Positions 9,109 through 11,479 of a stretch of 11,479 nucleotides of DNA are shown here, piece by piece. The notes beneath the pieces are model-generated. The model saw only the letters and a program-made list of their open reading frames with translations, made no database searches and was not told the DNA's origin. The position numbers and the translations under genes were made by a program. Positions within the stretch are counted from its first letter, which is position 1; every line of letters begins with the position of its first letter. The stretch covers positions 1-11,479 of the forward strand of contig DHDI01000028.1 in assembly GCA_002399285.1 (NCBI GenBank), given 5' to 3'. This stretch comes from Thermoanaerobacterales bacterium UBA4880 (GTDB taxonomy: Bacteria; Bacillota; Thermoanaerobacteria; Thermoanaerobacterales; UBA4877).

Positions 9109-9678
9109 TTAACTGCTTATGTCCGCAAGTATCTGATACATTTTGTCCTCGCTGTCAACCACGATGCCCTTCTTTATATTCTCCTGATATTCGCTCCTAA
9201 GAGAGCTCACCAATATATCGGTAAATTGTACCGGAGTCATGCCTTTATCCGGAGTGTTCCTGTATACGATTATATAGCCGTCTTTTTCGCCTATGATATA
9301 ATGCTCGGGGCAGTACCCCTCTTCTTCCCGATAAAGCCTTATATATCCAGGAGAAAAGGCCTTTATCACCCATCCCTTATAAGCCTTGGCAAATTCCTCC
9401 TCATTCAGTCCCACATACTGGGTATCGACATCCTCCTCTTCTGTATATGTCTCGTCACACGATTTATACAGCCTTTGATAGCTGACCTTTGCACCGGGCT
9501 CGATTATCTTTTCGTTTGACGGCGCGGTCTCAATAACCTTTCCCTTGTCTGTCAAAGGTTTCTGCATAGTAGTATTTTTCCTATCGTAGCTCACTAAATA
9601 GCCTATTGAAATGCCTGCGATGAATAATACCGGCAGAATCACATAAAGCAGGTTTTTATTCCTCTTTCTGGTAAACAA
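9109..9678 (-). CDS. Membrane-anchored protein with BofC C-terminal-like domain
   Basis: A 189-residue protein with a basic N-terminus and one membrane helix at about 9-30, then a linker (31-62) and an extracytoplasmic domain. The C-terminal half (about 100-189) has GWVIKAFSPGYIRLYREEEG, HYIIGEKDGYIIVYR and GIVVDSEDKMYQILADISS. This resembles the BofC C-terminal domain seen in many clostridial proteins. In Bacillus, BofC is a forespore protein that restrains the SpoIVB protease during sigma-K checkpoint signalling; here only the C-terminal domain is recognisable, so that role cannot be assumed. The start is TTG at 9678, eight bases after GGAGG. An upstream GTG at 9687 is part of that same GGAGGTG and cannot be used with it. 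It diverges from cheW and sits between yebC and ruvC. Confidence 0.78.
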   Translation of the reverse strand: MFTRKRNKNLLYVILPVLFIAGISIGYLVSYDRKNTTMQKPLTDKGKVIETAPSNEKIIEPGAKVSYQRLYKSCDETYTEEEDVDTQYVGLNEEEFAKAYKGWVIKAFSPGYIRLYREEEGYCPEHYIIGEKDGYIIVYRNTPDKGMTPVQFTDILVSSLRSEYQENIKKGIVVDSEDKMYQILADISS

Positions 9679-9735
9679 AACCAGCACCTCCTTCGACTGT
9701 ATTGTTTCCAGAAATATGTATAATATACAATTTAT

Positions 9736-9764
9736 TTGATTTTATATATCTTCAATAATATAAT
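9736..9764 (+). promoter_or_regulatory. Sigma-A promoter of cheW
   Basis: TTGATT (9736-9741; 4 of 6), a 17-base spacer, then a perfect TATAAT (9759-9764). Transcription would start near 9771, giving a leader of under 20 bases that holds only the AAAGGAGAG ribosome binding site. It does not look like a sigma-D (flagellar/chemotaxis) promoter. No convincing minus-strand promoter for the BofC-like gene is visible in the shared divergent gap. Confidence 0.75.
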
Positions 9765-9787
9765 TAAACTTGAAAGGAGAGAAAAAA

Positions 9788-10240
9788 ATGGCGGAAAAAC
9801 AGGTCGTGGTTTTTAAACTGCTCAGTGAAGAATATTGCGTTGACATAATGGAAGTGGTAGAAATAATAAGAATGCAGGACATTACAAAGCTCCCGGATGT
9901 TCCCGTTTTTGTCGAAGGAGTAATAAATCTTCGCGGTAAAATAATACCCGTCATTGACCTTAAAAAGCGCTTTAACTTAAATGCAGGCAGCTCCGATGAA
10001 AATACGCGGATCATTATCACCAATGTTAACAATAAAACGACCGGCTTTATAGTGGATAACGTAACCGAGGTGCTGAGACTGAGCCTTGATGACATAGAAC
10101 CTCTGGACAATGAGACAGTCGGCATAGACAAGGATTACATATGTGGTATAGGTAAATTTGATAAGCGTATGCTTATCATGCTGAATCTAAATGAAGTCTT
10201 GTCTTTAGATGAAAAAGAGGATCTAAAAGATATGGAGTAG
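9788..10240 (+). CDS. cheW: Chemotaxis coupling protein CheW
   Basis: Adaptor linking chemoreceptors to the CheA kinase at the cytoplasmic membrane. 150 residues covering a single CheW domain: start QVVVFKLLSEEYCVDIMEV, then ITKLPDVP (32-39) and EGVINLRGKIIPVIDLKKRF (43-62), the hallmark of the family, followed by GFIVDNVTEVLRL (86-98). The ATG at 9788 follows GGAGAG with a seven-A spacer; the frame is open back to a TTG at 9770, but that would swallow the ribosome binding site. It is the only plus-strand gene in the window, has its own sigma-A promoter, and no other chemotaxis gene is nearby, so it is an orphan cheW. It ends DME-stop within a palindrome shared with yebC. Confidence 0.96.
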   Translation: MAEKQVVVFKLLSEEYCVDIMEVVEIIRMQDITKLPDVPVFVEGVINLRGKIIPVIDLKKRFNLNAGSSDENTRIIITNVNNKTTGFIVDNVTEVLRLSLDDIEPLDNETVGIDKDYICGIGKFDKRMLIMLNLNEVLSLDEKEDLKDME

Positions 10241-10261
10241 ACGATGTCTACTCCATATCTT
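10227..10261. terminator. Shared palindrome at the convergent cheW/yebC 3' ends (probable bidirectional terminator)
   Basis: Perfect 16-bp inverted repeat (10227-10242 with 10246-10261) around a GAT loop. Both TAG stop codons lie inside the stem, as do the last codons (GAT ATG GAG) of cheW on the plus strand and of yebC on the minus strand. The 3' flanks are only modestly T-rich: ATCTTCTTC on the plus side, TCTTTTAG on the minus side. It is therefore a probable rather than textbook terminator for both genes. Confidence 0.75.
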
Positions 10262-11000
10262 CTTCGTCATCCAGCAGTTCGTCAGGTATTTCGAGATTAT
10301 GATATACGTTTTGGACGTCGTCGTGCTCTTCAAGTCTGTCGATCATAGCGAGCACCTTACGCGATACATCGACATCTAATTTGGTGGTATTCTGCGGTAT
10401 CATCCTGATATCCGCATCTATTATCATATATCCCGCATCCTTGATCTTGCTTTTCACCTCGCGGAAATCCTCGGGATTTGTATATATCTCGAAATCGCCG
10501 CTGTTTACTATATCCTGTGCACCTGCATCCAGCGCGGTCATCATCAGTTCATCCTCGTCGGCGCTCTCTCCGTCGACTACGATGAGTCCCTTTTTGTCAA
10601 ACATCCATGCCACGCACCCCGTTGCGCCGAGGCTTCCTCCGCTTCTGTCGAATATGTGTCGCATTTCGGCAGCGGTCCTGTTCCTGTTATCCGTCATAGC
10701 CTCTACGATCAATGCGGAACCGCCCGGCCCGTACCCTTCATAAGTAACTTCTTCCAGCGCGGCGCCGTCAAGTTCGCCCGAGCCCCTCTTTACCGCCCTC
10801 ATTATATTGTCGTTGGGCATGTTGTTCTCCTTAGCCTTTTCAATGGCATCGCGGAGAGATGAATTGCTGTCGGGGTCGCCGCCGCCTTCTCTGGCGGCTA
10901 CGATGATCTCCTTCGCCAGTTTTGTAAACACCCTGCCCTTCTGAGCATCGCTCTTTTCCTTTTTATGCTTTATATTAGCCCATTTTGAGTGACCAGACAT
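10248..11000 (-). CDS. yebC: YebC/PmpR family protein
   Basis: 250-residue cytoplasmic protein of the YebC/PmpR/TACO1 family. It opens with the invariant [14 protein letters not shown] and carries TYEGYGPGG (86-94), [13 protein letters not shown] (100-112) and [14 protein letters not shown] (121-134), the three family landmarks, plus an acidic C-terminal tail ([14 protein letters not shown]). Members were long annotated as transcriptional regulators; more recent work ties several to translation, such as relieving ribosome stalling at proline-rich stretches. ATG at 11000 with AAGGAGG nearby. It commonly neighbours ruvC; here the BofC-like gene and cheW lie between. A -10 candidate sits about 75 bases upstream, so it may be transcribed independently of nadE. 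Confidence 0.97.
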   Translation of the reverse strand: MSGHSKWANIKHKKEKSDAQKGRVFTKLAKEIIVAAREGGGDPDSNSSLRDAIEKAKENNMPNDNIMRAVKRGSGELDGAALEEVTYEGYGPGGSALIVEAMTDNRNRTAAEMRHIFDRSGGSLGATGCVAWMFDKKGLIVVDGESADEDELMMTALDAGAQDIVNSGDFEIYTNPEDFREVKSKIKDAGYMIIDADIRMIPQNTTKLDVDVSRKVLAMIDRLEEHDDVQNVYHNLEIPDELLDDEEDME

Positions 11001-11073
11001 AAGTATACCTCCTTAAAACTATTTAAAGCATGTGTATGTGCTGTTCTATTCATTTCATGAGTCCATAAAACCC

Positions 11074-11079
11074 ATTATA
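11074..11079 (-). promoter_or_regulatory. Candidate -10 box upstream of yebC
   Basis: A perfect TATAAT on the minus strand in the 132-base gap between nadE and yebC. No good -35 sequence is found at normal spacing, and another weaker TAAAAT lies at about 11105-11110. I see no terminator hairpin after nadE in this gap, so read-through from nadE is also possible. Confidence 0.35.
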
Positions 11080-11132
11080 AGAACGATTTTTACACCATAA
11101 TCTATTTTAACATAAAAGATGAAAGAGGTAAA

Positions 11133-11441
11133 TCAGTCTTGTATCTCAAATATGACGGGCATCTTTCTTTTATGTCGGCTCCTTTTATTCATGGCGTCGA
11201 TTTTAACCGCCACCTCCGGCCGGGCCCGGCCCGTCAGAATGTACTCATCCAACTCCTCGTAGGTAAGCCCCATCTCCCTCTCGTCCGTCTGATTTTCCCA
11301 CAATCCGGCCGTAGGGGGTTTATCTATTATTATGTCCGGAACTCCCAGATACCGCGCCAATTCTCTCACCTGGGTCTTTACCAATCCCCCAAGAGGAAGT
11401 ATATCCGCTCCTCCGTCTCCATACTTTGTAAAGTAGCCCAC
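11133..11441 (-). CDS. nadE: NAD+ synthetase, C-terminal part only (5' end missing)
   Basis: Makes NAD+ from deamido-NAD+ with ATP and ammonia (or glutamine-derived ammonia). Only the last ~102 residues are present: [33 protein letters not shown], the loop [26 protein letters not shown], and the C-terminal [16 protein letters not shown], all standard NadE motifs. The GTG at 11439-11441 is not a start: NadE proteins have roughly 140 or more residues before this point. The minus-strand frame stays open to 11479, but bases 11442-11479 are an inverted copy of this same segment, so the frame there (with [13 protein letters not shown]) is not trustworthy. The plus strand of that copy instead reads [13 protein letters not shown], the expected NadE sequence. 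The break is probably a sequence artefact rather than a broken gene. Confidence 0.92.
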   Translation of the reverse strand: MGYFTKYGDGGADILPLGGLVKTQVRELARYLGVPDIIIDKPPTAGLWENQTDEREMGLTYEELDEYILTGRARPEVAVKIDAMNKRSRHKRKMPVIFEIQD

Positions 11442-11479
11442 AAGAGCGAGCTCACCGTGGGCTACTTTACAAAGTATGG
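11419..11479. repeat. Terminal inverted repeat at the window end, probable fold-back chimera
   Basis: Perfect 23-base arms (11419-11441 and 11457-11479) flank a 15-base centre (11442-11456). Both arms encode the same NadE segment (VGYFTKYG) in opposite orientation, and the repeat ends exactly at the last base supplied. Coding sequence duplicated in inverted form across a gene is typical of strand-switch chimeras or misassembled contig ends, not of a biological terminator or mobile-element end. Confidence 0.85.

Noticed and set aside
9679..9687. GTG at 9687 as start of the BofC-like gene
   Set aside because: This GTG is part of the GGAGGTG ribosome binding site itself; TTG 9678 is at correct spacing.
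9770..9787. TTG at 9770 as start of cheW
   Set aside because: It would translate the AAAGGAGAG binding site; ATG 9788 matches the family N-terminus.
11133..11441. A complete 102-residue protein starting at the GTG at 11441
   Set aside because: The sequence is the C-terminal part of NadE; a start in the middle of [10 protein letters not shown] would remove the ATP-binding domain.
11419..11479. Inverted repeat read as a transposon end or a terminator
   Set aside because: Both arms are NadE coding sequence, there is no T tract, and no transposase is nearby. The plus-strand reading restores the NadE motif, which points to a fold-back artefact.

Overview
The window reads as chromosomal DNA of a spore-forming member of the Clostridia (Firmicutes). 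The evidence is a SCIFF peptide (scfA) with its radical SAM maturase (scfB), a TIGR04086-type membrane protein, a SpoIID-family and a BofC-like protein, strong AGGAGG-type ribosome binding sites, frequent GTG and TTG starts, and A/T-rich spacers with TATAAT -10 boxes. I cannot name a genus. I see no mobile element, tRNA, rRNA or CRISPR array, and no gene-free stretch longer than about 300 bases.

Layout, right to left (most genes are on the minus strand). The 3' part of nadE runs in from the right edge and ends at 11133. yebC (10248-11000) follows. cheW (9788-10240) is the only plus-strand gene; it converges on yebC, and their stop codons share one perfect palindrome. A BofC-like membrane-anchored protein (9109-9678) diverges from cheW and ends in a terminator at 9062-9092. 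Then comes a tightly packed run: ruvC, ruvA, ruvB, a SpoIID-family gene, queA, a PsiE-like/CorC-domain membrane protein, tgt and yajC, closed by a strong terminator at 1964-2002. Downstream lie the TIGR04086 gene, scfA with its own promoter, an attenuator-like hairpin, and scfB, which runs off the left edge about 45 codons short of its usual end.

How the genes fit together. RuvA, RuvB and RuvC form the Holliday-junction branch migration and resolution machine. QueA and Tgt are the last steps of queuosine tRNA modification (Tgt inserts preQ1, QueA converts it to epoxyqueuosine). YajC is the accessory subunit of the Sec translocase. ScfA and ScfB make a thioether-crosslinked ranthipeptide whose role is unknown. 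This ruv-queA-tgt-yajC-scf order is, from memory, a conserved clostridial neighbourhood, so most of the window is ordinary core genome.

The points most worth a second look are: (1) the last 61 bases are a perfect inverted repeat that breaks nadE and looks like a fold-back sequencing or assembly chimera, with both strands encoding the same NadE motif; (2) the 44-residue scfA with a TTG start, easily missed by gene callers, and the hairpin separating it from scfB; (3) the perfect 16-bp palindrome that carries the last four codons of both cheW and yebC; (4) the PsiE-like plus CorC/HlyC-associated-domain protein in the queuosine operon.
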